From contig CALCNS010000005.1 in the NCBI GenBank assembly GCA_937897315.1, positions 1 through 15,402 of the forward strand: 15,402 nt of DNA, given 5' to 3'. The stretch comes from an uncultured Bacillota bacterium (GTDB lineage: Bacteria; Bacillota; JAAYKD01). The position numbers and the translations under genes are program-made. The notes beneath the pieces are model-generated. The model saw nothing but the letters and a program-made list of their open reading frames with translations, did no database searches and was not told the DNA's origin. This document shows, in pieces, positions 7,715 to 15,402 of this stretch (position 1 is its first letter; every line of letters begins with the position of its first letter).

Positions 7715-8944
7715 ATGAGTCAAGCCATTGGAATCGCAGCCGCTTTTGTCTGTATGCCATTTCTCACCAGAATCAAAAAAATTGGCTTTGGTGGAGCACT
7801 CGTTATAACGGGATTATTGATGAGTTTATTTGCCCGAATAGAACTACCCGATGTTTGGGATTCTTTCCAGAAAGTATTTACCACCACTTCGGTACAAAGT
7901 ACTATGTTGGCGGTTATTATGATTGGTATGTTGGGAACCATTCTGAATCAATTTGGCATCTTACAGAAGATTGTGACAAGTTTAGAAGTACTCATTCATA
8001 ATCCTAAAATCATCATGATGCTATTACCAGCCATTCTGGGTATGTTACCGGTACCGGGTGGGGCGATTTTGTCAGCCCCTTTTGTCAATAATATCGGAGA
8101 GAAATTAAATATCCCCCCCAACAGACGCTCTGTCATTAATTTAACATTCCGGCATGTTGCCATGTATGTAGTACCATTTGGATCGGCTATGTTACTAATT
8201 GATTCCATCATGCCCGATATTGGAATTTACCGTTTAATTGCGTTAAATATTCCGTTGGTCATATTGTATGTAGGTTCAGCGTATTTCTTTCACCTAAGAA
8301 ATGTTACTTATGAGCCGGTGGAAAATAAGGCATCGGTTTCTCAAGCTTTGAAGGATTTAATACTATACTCCAGCCCTATCTACAGTATCGTGTTAATCAA
8401 TCTAATTTTCGGCTTGCCTATGTGGATATCGGTGCTGATTAGCGTAGGTTTTACCTTTTTCCTTGTCCCGGAGAAGAATACATATTTGACAGCCGCTATT
8501 AAGGGAATCAACCTGCACACCTTATTTATGCTGGTAGGAGTTTATTTTGTCCAGAATCTCATCAAAGGACAAGCTTCAGTAATGGATTTGTTCTCTAATT
8601 TGTTCTTATCGGTGTCAGGGTTCAGCGTCTTGTTGGTTATTATGCTCATTGCTACTGTGCTGGGGCTATCGACCGGCTTGAATATGGTCAGTCTAGGAAT
8701 TTTGCTACCTTTAGTTCAAAGTTTACCGATTAGTGTGAATCAGAAGTTGCTCTATGTTTTCTTCATTTACATATGGTCGTTTATTGGGTATTACTATTCT
8801 CCTTTACATCTATGCCAGATCCTCAGTAACTCCTATGTAGGATGTGGGGTGGGAATGGTCACAAAAGAAAACATCAAATTGATGCCGATATTAGCCATTG
8901 CCTCATTTGGATTATTCTATATCTATGGTATGTTTTTGCTATAG
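7715..8944 (+). CDS. DUF401-family integral membrane protein (putative transporter)
   Basis: 409-residue, very hydrophobic protein with roughly ten membrane segments. The conserved stretch GMLPVPGGAILSAPFV (109-124) and the following NIPPNRRSVINLTFRH region are typical of the DUF401 family, related in layout to the ion-transporter class of secondary carriers. No substrate has been established for the family and none can be read here. Start ATG 7715 has only a weak site (AAAAGGGG, about 11 bases upstream). The gene stands alone between two terminators, so it is probably expressed on its own. The 120-base leader has no convincing promoter; the best candidate is TTGGTT (7601) and TAATAT (7624) with a 17-base spacer. 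An overlapping frame here is a shadow. Confidence 0.8.
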   Translation: MSQAIGIAAAFVCMPFLTRIKKIGFGGALVITGLLMSLFARIELPDVWDSFQKVFTTTSVQSTMLAVIMIGMLGTILNQFGILQKIVTSLEVLIHNPKIIMMLLPAILGMLPVPGGAILSAPFVNNIGEKLNIPPNRRSVINLTFRHVAMYVVPFGSAMLLIDSIMPDIGIYRLIALNIPLVILYVGSAYFFHLRNVTYEPVENKASVSQALKDLILYSSPIYSIVLINLIFGLPMWISVLISVGFTFFLVPEKNTYLTAAIKGINLHTLFMLVGVYFVQNLIKGQASVMDLFSNLFLSVSGFSVLLVIMLIATVLGLSTGLNMVSLGILLPLVQSLPISVNQKLLYVFFIYIWSFIGYYYSPLHLCQILSNSYVGCGVGMVTKENIKLMPILAIASFGLFYIYGMFLL

Positions 8945-8951
8945 TAGTAAC

Positions 8952-8988
8952 AGAAAGCCCTTTTGTCTCACGACAAACGGGCTTTTCT
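8952..8988. terminator. Bidirectional terminator between DUF401 gene and upp
   Basis: AGAAAGCCCTTTTGTC (8952-8967), loop TCAC, and GACAAACGGGCTTTTCT (8972-8988) form a long stem with one mismatch and one bulge. T-rich sequence follows on the + strand, and the mirrored T-rich end serves the - strand. It lies between convergent genes, 7 bases after the DUF401 stop and 5 before the upp stop, so it probably ends both transcripts. Confidence 0.8.
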
Positions 8989-8993
8989 ACGTA

Positions 8994-9626
8994 CTATAGA
9001 GTACCGTATAAACGATCTCCTGCATCTCCTAAACCGGGAACAATGTAACCGTGCTCGTTTAACTTTTCGTCTATCGCTCCGCAAACAATTTCTACATCTG
9101 GATGATTGCGATGTAATACGGCGATTCCTTCCGGTGCTGCAATAATGCATACTAGTTTAATGCGTTGTGCACCACGTTTTTTTATCATAGATATGGCTTC
9201 AGATGCACTACCACCTGTCGCTAACATTGGATCCAAGACCAAGACTTGTCTGTTCTCAATATCGGGTGGGAGCTTACAATAGTATTCAACCGGCCTCAAT
9301 GAATCATGATCACGATACAAGCCAATATGACCAATTTTGGCAGCGGGAATTAAACTCATCATGGCATCCACCATTCCTAAACCGGCTCGTAGAATGGGTA
9401 CTAAAGCGACCTGTTTATCGACAAATCGACCAATGGTTTCTGCAACCGGTGTCGTGACCGGATGTTCCACCAATGGCAGATCGCGGGTGGCTTCATAGCC
9501 CAATAAGAGCGAAACTTCATGAACCAGTTCTCTGAATTCCTTAACAGGAGTTCTATGATCGCGCATCATGGATATTTTGTGACAAATCAGGGGATGGTTC
9601 ATTTCATAAACGGTTGGGGTCGACAA
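8994..9626 (-). CDS. upp: Uracil phosphoribosyltransferase
   Basis: 210-residue cytoplasmic salvage enzyme making UMP and PPi from uracil and PRPP. Visible motifs are PILRAGLGM (77-85), the PRPP-binding loop [14 protein letters not shown] (128-141), and the uracil-binding C-terminus [16 protein letters not shown] (194-209). Length is normal. Start is TTG at 9626, with AAAGGA 10 bases upstream; the conserved start region ([15 protein letters not shown]) begins at Met9, so an ATG at 9602 is an alternative but lacks a site. It lies 18 bases downstream of the uracil permease gene in the same operon, so uptake and trapping of uracil are made together. Confidence 0.96.
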   Translation of the reverse strand: MSTPTVYEMNHPLICHKISMMRDHRTPVKEFRELVHEVSLLLGYEATRDLPLVEHPVTTPVAETIGRFVDKQVALVPILRAGLGMVDAMMSLIPAAKIGHIGLYRDHDSLRPVEYYCKLPPDIENRQVLVLDPMLATGGSASEAISMIKKRGAQRIKLVCIIAAPEGIAVLHRNHPDVEIVCGAIDEKLNEHGYIVPGLGDAGDRLYGTL

Positions 9627-9644
9627 ACAGATCAGATCCTTTCT

Positions 9645-10934
9645 TTACACATTTTCCGGAAGGATGGTATTTAGAATGATACCTACTAAAGTAGCAACAA
9701 ATAGCCCAGAGAAACGTATCGATACAGTGCCCAGCACCAAGGGAATTCCACCAATCACATCGATACCGAGACCTAATGTAAGGATTAAAGCAACAATAAT
9801 GAGATTGCGAGAATTTGTGAAATCCAAATTGGCTTCTGCTAAAGAACGAATGCCTATGCTAGCAATCATACCGAATATGACCAGTTCCACACCACCTTTG
9901 ACAGGACCAGGTATGGTTTGTAAAGCTGCTCCGAATTTTCCCAGGAACCCTAAGATAATGGCAAAGACCGCTGCCATGCGAAGGATAGCAGGGTTATAAT
10001 TCTTTGTGGTTGCTAACACACCCGTGTTTTCGGAATATGTCGTATTGGCAGGACCTCCAAAAAAGCCTGCTACTAGGGTAGCCAACCCATCACCTAAGAG
10101 AGTGCGATGCAAACCGGGTTTATCAAAGAAATTCTTGCCAACCACAGTTCCATTGGTGGTGATGTCTCCAACATGCTCCATAAATGTGACCAAAGCAATG
10201 GGTGCAATAGAAATGATAACTCCCCAATCAAATTTCGGAAGAGAAAAGAAGCCGGGAGTGACATAAGGAATATTGAACCATGGTGCAGCCATAATGGCGG
10301 AGAAGTCCATATGAAACAATCCCATTGCATGCAGGATTAAGCAGAGCACGTAACCGCTACCAATGCCAAATAGAATGGGTACTAATTTGAAGAACCCTTT
10401 AGCAAAGATGGAGAAACCGATAACGACAGCTAAGGTAAAAAGCGCAATCAGAAGGTTCAAAATGGTATCTGAAGTAAACCCAAGGGTTGTAAAGGTTTGG
10501 AATGCATCTGCTGTGGCAATGTTCAGAGCATCTTTTACAGCAATTCCCGCCAAGCTGATACCAATGACCAAAATAACCGGTCCGGTAACGACGGGCGGGA
10601 ACATGCTTTTCACTTTCTCAGAACCGATTGCTTTTATGATGAAGGATAAAACCACATAGACTAAACCTGCAGCAATGATACCACCTTGAGCATAAGGAAT
10701 GCCTTTGGTTGCTGCAGCAGTGGCCACTGCTCCAATAAAAGCAAAAGAAGAACCTAAAAAGACGGGAACTTGAAATTGAGTGCAAAAATGGAAAATAAGG
10801 GTTCCGATGCCGGCTGTCACCAAGGCCAGGGCTGGATTAAAACCTGTTAGCAATGGTACTAACACGGTTGCACCAAACATAGCAAACAAATGTTGTACCC
10901 CTAAGGCATAATCCTTTCCGGTGAAGTTTTTCAT
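9645..10934 (-). CDS. uraA: Uracil permease, NCS2 family
   Basis: 429-residue membrane protein of the nucleobase-cation symporter 2 family with about 14 hydrophobic segments. It imports uracil with H+. It begins with the typical GKDYALGVQHLFAMFGATVLVPLLTG-like opening (in parts), and it keeps the two uracil-contacting glutamates of the E. coli UraA family: Glu253 in FMEHVGD and Glu302 in TTYSENTG. Start ATG 10934 lies 8 bases after GGGAGGT. An ATG eight bases earlier is out of frame and stops at once. First gene of the uraA-upp operon, with a near-consensus promoter and an overlapping inverted repeat upstream. The family also includes uracil/xanthine carriers, but pairing with upp supports uracil. 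Confidence 0.95.
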   Translation of the reverse strand: MKNFTGKDYALGVQHLFAMFGATVLVPLLTGFNPALALVTAGIGTLIFHFCTQFQVPVFLGSSFAFIGAVATAAATKGIPYAQGGIIAAGLVYVVLSFIIKAIGSEKVKSMFPPVVTGPVILVIGISLAGIAVKDALNIATADAFQTFTTLGFTSDTILNLLIALFTLAVVIGFSIFAKGFFKLVPILFGIGSGYVLCLILHAMGLFHMDFSAIMAAPWFNIPYVTPGFFSLPKFDWGVIISIAPIALVTFMEHVGDITTNGTVVGKNFFDKPGLHRTLLGDGLATLVAGFFGGPANTTYSENTGVLATTKNYNPAILRMAAVFAIILGFLGKFGAALQTIPGPVKGGVELVIFGMIASIGIRSLAEANLDFTNSRNLIIVALILTLGLGIDVIGGIPLVLGTVSIRFSGLFVATLVGIILNTILPENV

Positions 10935-10980
10935 TTTTTCATACCTCCCACGCGCTTTTGTTAGGACTTTAACCTTGAAA

Positions 10981-11009
10981 ATTATATAATAGATGGACAG
11001 ACTTGTCCA
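10981..11009 (-). promoter_or_regulatory. Sigma-A-type promoter of uraA-upp
   Basis: On the - strand, TGGACA (-35, + positions 11004-11009) and a perfect TATAAT (-10, + positions 10981-10986) are separated by exactly 17 bases. Transcription would start near 10974, giving a leader of about 40 bases. That is too short for a PyrR attenuator with antiterminator and terminator stems, so control is more likely at initiation. Confidence 0.75.
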
Positions 11010-11010
11010 T
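10993..11010. promoter_or_regulatory. Inverted repeat overlapping the uraA -35 box (putative operator)
   Basis: ATGGACA (10993-10999) and TGTCCAT (11004-11010) are perfect 7-base inverted arms separated by GACT. The right arm contains the -35 hexamer and the left arm lies in the spacer, so a dimeric protein bound here should block RNA polymerase. The site lies upstream of the start of transcription and so is a DNA rather than an RNA element. I do not recognise the regulator. Confidence 0.55.
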
Positions 11011-11052
11011 AGTTTTCAAAGTAAAAAAAATTCAAAATTTACTGTTGTTTTG

Positions 11053-11098
11053 AAAAAGCCATCTTTCTCACTCCACGTTTGGAATAAGAAAGATGGCT
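11053..11098 (-). terminator. Intrinsic terminator of the PBP gene
   Basis: On the - strand AGCCATCTTTCT pairs perfectly with AGAAAGATGGCT (12 base pairs, 18-base loop; + positions 11087-11098 and 11057-11068), followed by a run of five T. It starts 5 bases after the PBP stop and separates this gene from the uraA promoter. Confidence 0.85.
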
Positions 11099-11102
11099 AG
11101 GC

Positions 11103-13373
11103 TTAGGGAGTTATAGGTGTTGAAGAGTTCGTGCCGTTTAGGTTCGAAAAAACTTTTGGAATTTCTAATGCGGCATCCGGTGGCATTTTACCATAGGGAA
11201 GGGGATCCGGTAAGGGTTCCGGACGACGAATAAAAACTTTTTTCGCTTTGTACTCAAAAGGAGTAGCAGGAGTCGCTAACTCGCCGTTACGAGTATCCAC
11301 TTCAGCTTCAACATGGATCGAGCAAGTAGCAGTGAGGGAGGGAGTTGTACCACTCACAAATACCTCTGTAGTTCTTGTATCGTCAGGACATATTGCGGAA
11401 GGTCGTAATCCTGAAGTTCGACAAATCTCCACTGTTTCAATATTTTTCGGTTGATCCCAATCACGGATTGGAAGGTCCTTATGGATTTCGCTCATGAATT
11501 GCTGCCATATTTTGGGGGCGATTCCAGTGCCATATAAGTCATACATTTCTTCCACTTCGTCGTGTCCAATCCAAACTGTAGCAGCGTAGTCCTTGGTAAA
11601 ACCACAGAACCATAAATCATAGAAGTCATCGGTTGTACCTGATTTCGCAGCTACCGGTCGATCTCCCAATCGTGCTAAACGTCCCGTACCATAGGGGAGA
11701 GAGACGACTGTTTTTAAAAGATCTGTCATAATATATGCAGTTTGGTCATCAAAAACCACGGTTTTATAAGGACGGTTTTCGTAGATGGTAATCCCATATT
11801 TATCGATCACTTTTGTGACTACCACAGGATTGGTCCTCACACCTTGGCTGGCAAACGTTGCATATGCCACGGTCATTTCCAATGGACTGACCCCTAGAGT
11901 AAGACCTCCGATTGCGGCAGAAAGATTACGGTCATCTTCCACCAAAGTTGAAATGCCCATATTTCTTGCAAAAGAAATGCATTCGTCGACTCCAACCATT
12001 TGCATGGTTTTGATGGCGGGAATATTCTGAGAGCGTGCTAGCGCTTCTCTTACATTGATGAGACCAAAGTACAAGTCATCAAAGTTTGTGGGTTTCCAAG
12101 TTTCATCCGTTACCGTCTCATACTCGGTAGGAACATCATCAAACACGGTTGCAGCAGTAATGTATCGAGCGGCAATTCCGGGAGCGTAGTCAATGATTGG
12201 CTTTATGGAAGAACCAGGTTGCCGTAGTGAATCTACTGCTCGGTTCCAAGCCCCTGTTGTATTTTCGGGATATTCCCGTCCTCCTGCCAATGCAACAATA
12301 TAACCGGTTTCAGGTTGTATGACAACAGCAGCGGCTTGACGTTTATATTGACCATCATCATTTCGCTCTTGAAAGGCGCTTAGTTTTTCTTCTATCGCTA
12401 ATTCAACCGCTTTTTGGGCAACTGGATCCAATGTGGTATGAATCTCTAAACCAAAAGAGTTTATGGCTTTTTCAGCGATTTCCTTAGATCCATAATATGG
12501 GGTCAGTAAGCTTGGTAACTGGTCAAGTACATAATCCGCAAAGTAATTAGATGTAAAAGAAGTATTCCTAGCAATGTCCAATCCAACTAGCTCTATAGGG
12601 GTCTCTTTGGCTTCCTGTGATTCTTGCTGAGATATGGCTCCTTCCTCTACCATAAGATCCAGCATCAGATGCTGCATAAATAGTGACGTTTCTAAATCGA
12701 TGTAGGGTGAATACGTATTAGGAGAAGGAATAATTGAAACCAACAAAGCAGATTCAGCTAGATTTAAGTCTTTGGCATCTTTACCAAAATACATTTGTGC
12801 ACCGGCTTGAACTCCTTGAGCCCAATGCCCAAAGAAAATCTGATTTAAGTAAAATCCTAAAATCTCATCTTTACTGTAGAGTTTCTCTAATTGTAGGGCA
12901 ACAGCCATCTCGCGTAGCTTTCGAGCAAAGCTAACATCAAGTGTTAAATATACATTGCGGGCTAATTGTTGAGTAATAGAACTTCCACCACCAGCTTTTC
13001 CAAGTGAAGTGATAGCTCGAAGGGTACCCCTCACGTTGATACCATTGTGATCATAGAACTCTTTATCTTCGGATACAACAATAGCCTTCTTAATCCAGGG
13101 TGAAATCTCGTCGAACTCCACCGGCAGTCGATAGTCTTCTTCTAGGAACATCGACAATAAGACATCACCGTTTTTGTCGTATATCGTAGATGCAGCAGCA
13201 GGATTGGCTAACAGATTGGGATTCAGCTCCGGTAAATCTTGAAGTACGGCATATGCCCAACCTAACCCAATACCTCCTGCGATGCACACCCCTAAAATAA
13301 AACCAAAAAAGATTTTCTTCCAAAGTGCCATGCTAGGTAATTTGGATTTCTTTCTCTTCTTGTTAGAATTCAT
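11103..13373 (-). CDS. Class A penicillin-binding protein (glycosyltransferase/transpeptidase, PBP1A type)
   Basis: 756-residue bifunctional peptidoglycan synthase. A Lys/Arg-rich cytoplasmic tail (1-20) and one transmembrane helix (about 18-42) lead to the GT51 domain with catalytic Glu102 in SEDKEFYDHNG and GGSSITQQLARN (129-140), which polymerises lipid II. The transpeptidase domain has SSIK (Ser388 nucleophile, Lys391), SQN (448-450) and KSGT (577-580), and cross-links stem peptides on the outer membrane face. A roughly 120-residue C-terminal extension has three cysteines and ends Pro/Asn/Ser/Thr-rich. The ATG at 13373 is chosen because AAAGGAGGT lies 7 bases upstream; a longer frame from TTG 13394 would have to read through this ribosome binding site. 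Single-gene unit with its own promoter and terminator. Confidence 0.95.
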   Translation of the reverse strand: MNSNKKRKKSKLPSMALWKKIFFGFILGVCIAGGIGLGWAYAVLQDLPELNPNLLANPAAASTIYDKNGDVLLSMFLEEDYRLPVEFDEISPWIKKAIVVSEDKEFYDHNGINVRGTLRAITSLGKAGGGSSITQQLARNVYLTLDVSFARKLREMAVALQLEKLYSKDEILGFYLNQIFFGHWAQGVQAGAQMYFGKDAKDLNLAESALLVSIIPSPNTYSPYIDLETSLFMQHLMLDLMVEEGAISQQESQEAKETPIELVGLDIARNTSFTSNYFADYVLDQLPSLLTPYYGSKEIAEKAINSFGLEIHTTLDPVAQKAVELAIEEKLSAFQERNDDGQYKRQAAAVVIQPETGYIVALAGGREYPENTTGAWNRAVDSLRQPGSSIKPIIDYAPGIAARYITAATVFDDVPTEYETVTDETWKPTNFDDLYFGLINVREALARSQNIPAIKTMQMVGVDECISFARNMGISTLVEDDRNLSAAIGGLTLGVSPLEMTVAYATFASQGVRTNPVVVTKVIDKYGITIYENRPYKTVVFDDQTAYIMTDLLKTVVSLPYGTGRLARLGDRPVAAKSGTTDDFYDLWFCGFTKDYAATVWIGHDEVEEMYDLYGTGIAPKIWQQFMSEIHKDLPIRDWDQPKNIETVEICRTSGLRPSAICPDDTRTTEVFVSGTTPSLTATCSIHVEAEVDTRNGELATPATPFEYKAKKVFIRRPEPLPDPLPYGKMPPDAALEIPKVFSNLNGTNSSTPITP

Positions 13374-13406
13374 ACCATAGACCTCCTTTGGCAAATCGCT
13401 TTTATC

Positions 13407-13435
13407 ATTATAGCACAGCTCCTAGAAAACACCAA
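13407..13435 (-). promoter_or_regulatory. Promoter of the PBP gene
   Basis: On the - strand TTGGTG (-35, + positions 13430-13435), a 17-base spacer and a perfect TATAAT (-10, + positions 13407-13412) are seen. The TG one base before the -10 makes an extended -10 element, which would offset the weak -35. It lies about 34 bases before the chosen start codon. Confidence 0.65.
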
Positions 13436-13544
13436 TATCTTATTTTTATGGTCTACTAAAACTGTCAGTCATCGAAAGAAGGGGAATATAACCTTTATCA
13501 CGAAAATAACAAGATGTATTGCAGACAGCAAAGGAAGTGGTGCT

Positions 13545-13895
13545 ATGAATCCATATGAGCTAGCCAATCAACTAGCAGATGCTTTATCGATGCATCCCGA
13601 TATTCAACGATTGAAGCAACTGAAAATGAGAATACGAAATCAACAAGCAGCAAAAGAGATGATGGATGACTTTTTTGAAAAGCAAAAAGCGTTGGCAGCG
13701 ATGTATGAAGCAGGGCACGCTCCTACTCCGGCGCAAATGAGCGAGATTCGCCATTTAGCACAGGTGCTAGGAGGACATCCTCTGTGCAAAGAGTATATTG
13801 ATTTGGAAATCAAGGTTGCTGGATTGATTACAGAAATACAACAAATTATTGGAGAACCACTCCGCATCGCTACTTGGTACTCCGAAATTCAGTAA
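13545..13895 (+). CDS. YlbF/YmcA-family (Com_YlbF) protein
   Basis: 116-residue, mostly helical soluble protein of the YlbF/YmcA family. In Bacillus subtilis, YlbF, YmcA and YaaT form a complex that affects RNase Y-dependent mRNA processing, competence, biofilm and sporulation. Visible family traits are the N-terminal helix (ELANQLADALSMHPDIQRLKQ), the KEMMDDFFEKQKAL segment and the C-terminal helix around LDLEIKVAGLITEIQQIIGE-like residues (in parts). Start ATG 13545 has AAGGAAG about 8 bases upstream. It lies 30 bases before yebC and probably shares its transcript. No clear promoter was found in the 109 bases between the PBP promoter and this gene. Which family member it is cannot be told. 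Confidence 0.8.
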   Translation: MNPYELANQLADALSMHPDIQRLKQLKMRIRNQQAAKEMMDDFFEKQKALAAMYEAGHAPTPAQMSEIRHLAQVLGGHPLCKEYIDLEIKVAGLITEIQQIIGEPLRIATWYSEIQ

Positions 13896-13925
13896 ATCAA
13901 CCTTAATAAAGAAAGGATTGTTACG

Positions 13926-14669
13926 ATGTCAGGACATTCTAAATGGGCAAATATTAAACATACCAAAGGGAAAGCAGATGCAGCCAGAGGGCAAGTGTTT
14001 GCACGTATTTCCAAAGAAATTATCATGTCAGTTCGAAGCGGTGGAGCAAATCCAGACTATAACATCAAACTAAAAACTCTGATTGCGAAAGCAAAAGAGA
14101 ACAATATGCCAAATGACAATATTGCACGGGCCATTCAACGTGGTAGCGGTCAATTGGATGGAGTGAACTATGAAGAATTAACCTATGAAGGATATGGACC
14201 GGGTGGTGTGGCGATTATGGTAGAGGTCATCACCGATAATCGAAATCGTACCGCAGGTGACATTCGTCATATCTTTGATAAATATGGTGGAAACTTAGGA
14301 GAAACAGGTAGTGTGAACTGGATGTTTGCCAAAAAGGGTGTTATCATCATCGATCGAGAAGAGTATCCTCTAGAAGAGGATGATATGCTTATGATTGTTC
14401 TAGAAGCTGGTGGAGAAGATTTGGTCGTGAAAGAGGATGTTTTCGAGATATATACAGTTCCTTCGCAATTGGATACCGTGAAAGCCAGTCTGGAAGGTCA
14501 ATTCCGTTTTCTTTTGGCCGAGGTCAGTAACGTTCCCAATAATAAAATTCAAGTGGAGGATGAAGCCCTTTTGAAACTCAAGAAATTACTTTCCTTCTTA
14601 AATGAAAATGATGACGTGCAAAACGTTTATGATAATGCGGATTATGAAGATGAGGACGAAGACGAATAG
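13926..14669 (+). CDS. yebC: YebC/PmpR/TACO1-family protein
   Basis: 247-residue cytoplasmic protein with the universal opening MSGHSKWANIKHTKGKADAA and the typical YEGYGPGGVAIMVEVITDNRNR and GNLGETGSVNWMF stretches (in parts). Three-domain layout and length are standard. The family was long annotated as transcriptional regulators; more recent work on bacterial and mitochondrial members points to a translation factor helping ribosomes at difficult (proline-rich) sequences. The C-terminus is an unusually acidic tail (YEDEDEDE). Start ATG 13926 follows AAAGGA. It precedes ruvC by 27 bases, the common arrangement in many bacteria. Confidence 0.95.
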   Translation: MSGHSKWANIKHTKGKADAARGQVFARISKEIIMSVRSGGANPDYNIKLKTLIAKAKENNMPNDNIARAIQRGSGQLDGVNYEELTYEGYGPGGVAIMVEVITDNRNRTAGDIRHIFDKYGGNLGETGSVNWMFAKKGVIIIDREEYPLEEDDMLMIVLEAGGEDLVVKEDVFEIYTVPSQLDTVKASLEGQFRFLLAEVSNVPNNKIQVEDEALLKLKKLLSFLNENDDVQNVYDNADYEDEDEDE

Positions 14670-14696
14670 ACCCCCTTATCGAATAAAGGAGTCACT

Positions 14697-15200
14697 ATGA
14701 TCGTATTAGGGATTGATCCCGGGTTGGCAACAACCGGATATGGGATATTAAGTGGCACAGAATCCCATATGAAACCTCTCGGGTTTGGCAGTATCATAAC
14801 TCCTTCCGATTGGGCTATATCGCGGAGATTACAAGCGATTTATCAACAAGTCTTAGGAATCATCGAGCAGTATCAGCCATCTGAAATTGCGGTGGAAGAG
14901 TTGTTTTTCAGCCGAAATGTAACAACAGCCTTGGTGGTGGGACAAGCCAGAGGGGTCATCCTTTTAGCTGCACAGCAGAAAAATTTGACTCTCATGGAGT
15001 ATAAACCAATGGAAGTCAAATTAGCTGTTACAGGTTATGGGAGAGCTGAAAAAAAGCAAGTACAACAAATGGTTAAAATTCTACTTGGACTGGCAGAAGT
15101 ACCGAAACCAGATGACACCGCAGATGCTTTGGCCATTGCTATTTGTCATATGCAATCCAGAAAATTGAAAAGTTTGGAAATAATGAACCGGGGGTGCTGA
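14697..15200 (+). CDS. ruvC: Holliday junction resolvase RuvC
   Basis: 167-residue endonuclease of the RNase H-like fold that cuts Holliday junctions symmetrically, working with the RuvAB branch-migration motor. The four catalytic acids are visible: Asp7 in GIDPGLATTGYG, Glu67 in AVEELFF, and Asp140 and Asp143 in PDDTADALAIAICH. Length is normal. Start ATG 14697 has AAAGGAG 6 bases upstream. Its stop is followed one base later by the ruvA start, so translation is coupled. Confidence 0.97.
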   Translation: MIVLGIDPGLATTGYGILSGTESHMKPLGFGSIITPSDWAISRRLQAIYQQVLGIIEQYQPSEIAVEELFFSRNVTTALVVGQARGVILLAAQQKNLTLMEYKPMEVKLAVTGYGRAEKKQVQQMVKILLGLAEVPKPDDTADALAIAICHMQSRKLKSLEIMNRGC

Positions 15201-15201
15201 T

Positions 15202-15360
15202 TTGTTAGCTTATGTGAAGGGTTCCATAGCAAAAATACAACCGGGAATTTGTGTTGTTGACTTACATGGATTTGGATTACGGATTCATGTTCCCGTCTCA
15301 GATGCGTACCAGCATATGAAAATAGGTGAAAGGGTTGAACTTCAAACGCATTATCAGCAA
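15202..15360 (+). CDS. ruvA: Holliday junction DNA helicase subunit RuvA, N-terminal fragment
   Basis: Only the first 53 codons are genuine: MLAYVKGSIAKIQPG, then VVDLHGFGLRIHVP and GERVELQTHYQQ. These form the N-terminal OB-fold domain of RuvA, which binds the four-way junction and recruits RuvB. The start is TTG at 15202, one base after the ruvC stop; GGGGGTG just upstream may serve as the site. From 15361 the reading frame continues as RSKERRVGKEARSR, which is translated sequencing adapter and does not fit RuvA (full length about 190-200 residues). The rest of the gene is missing from the assembly. Confidence 0.9.
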
Positions 15361-15402
15361 AGATCGAAAGAGCGTCGTGTAGGGAAAGAGGCTAGATCTC
15401 GG
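15361..15402 (+). other. Illumina adapter sequence at contig end (artefact)
   Basis: The last 42 bases match the Illumina universal adapter as read through an insert (AGATCG, then GAGCGTCGTGTAGGG, ending TAGATCTCGG) with 3 differences, at 15367, 15391 and 15392, judged from memory of the adapter. It begins exactly at the canonical AGATCG. This stretch should be trimmed and not annotated as genome. Confidence 0.92.

Noticed and set aside
7666-8001. Overlapping 111-codon frame at the start of the DUF401 gene
   Set aside because: Composition (rich in Trp, Tyr, Arg, His) and lack of family resemblance mark it as a shadow of the membrane protein in another frame.
9664-10659. Several + strand open frames opposite uraA
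   Set aside because: They are antisense shadows of a well-conserved permease and have no ribosome binding sites or recognisable domains.
10931-10942. Three-codon leader minigene (ATG AAA AAA TGA) overlapping the uraA start
   Set aside because: Its ATG directly abuts the GGGAGGT site with no spacing, while the uraA ATG has ideal spacing; most likely chance in A-rich sequence.
13374-13394. Earlier TTG start for the PBP gene (7 extra residues)
   Set aside because: The extra codons are themselves the AAAGGAGGT ribosome binding site for the ATG at 13373.
13440-13544. Promoter for the ylbF-yebC-ruvC cluster (TATAAC near 13488)
   Set aside because: No acceptable -35 element at 16-18 bases; too weak to list as a feature.

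Overview
The window looks like chromosomal DNA of a low- to mid-GC Bacillota (Firmicutes) anaerobe. It has strong AGGAGG-type ribosome binding sites, several TTG starts, a YlbF-family protein, a class A PBP with a lysine-rich cytoplasmic tail, and a YebC-RuvC-RuvA order. The energy genes suggest a propionate-forming or propionate-oxidising, sodium-using metabolism. Genus or species cannot be named from the sequence. The last 42 bases match an Illumina adapter rather than genome, so this is probably the end of a draft or metagenome contig.

Region 1 (1-7592, + strand) is one long energy-metabolism unit. It holds the end of the methylmalonyl-CoA mutase large subunit, a separate B12-binding subunit, a MeaB GTPase fused in frame to methylmalonyl-CoA epimerase, then three subunits of a biotin-dependent methylmalonyl-CoA decarboxylase (carboxyltransferase MmdA, membrane anchor MmdD/OadG-like, biotin carrier MmdC). 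A PduL-type phosphate acyltransferase follows and, after a hairpin, a membrane pyrophosphatase with residues of the K+-dependent, Na+-pumping type; a terminator closes the unit. Together they interconvert succinyl-CoA and propionyl-CoA, pass the acyl group to phosphate, and couple decarboxylation and PPi hydrolysis to the membrane ion gradient. The decarboxylase beta subunit (MmdB) is not in the window.

Region 2 (7593-8990) carries a lone DUF401-family membrane protein and a terminator shared with the convergent pyrimidine-salvage genes. Region 3 (8994-11040, - strand) is a uraA-upp uracil uptake and salvage operon. Its near-consensus promoter has an inverted repeat over the -35 box. Region 4 (11053-13435, - strand) is a single class A penicillin-binding protein gene with its own promoter and terminator. 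Region 5 (13545-15360, + strand) has ylbF-like, yebC, ruvC and the start of ruvA, a closely packed housekeeping and DNA-repair cluster.

No stretch over 300 bases lacks a gene, and I saw no tRNA, rRNA, CRISPR array, insertion sequence or phage gene. The main points of interest are the MeaB-epimerase fusion with an intact internal ribosome binding site, the joining of PduL and a probable Na+-pyrophosphatase to the decarboxylase operon, the unassigned operator at uraA, and the adapter artefact that produces a false RuvA C-terminus.
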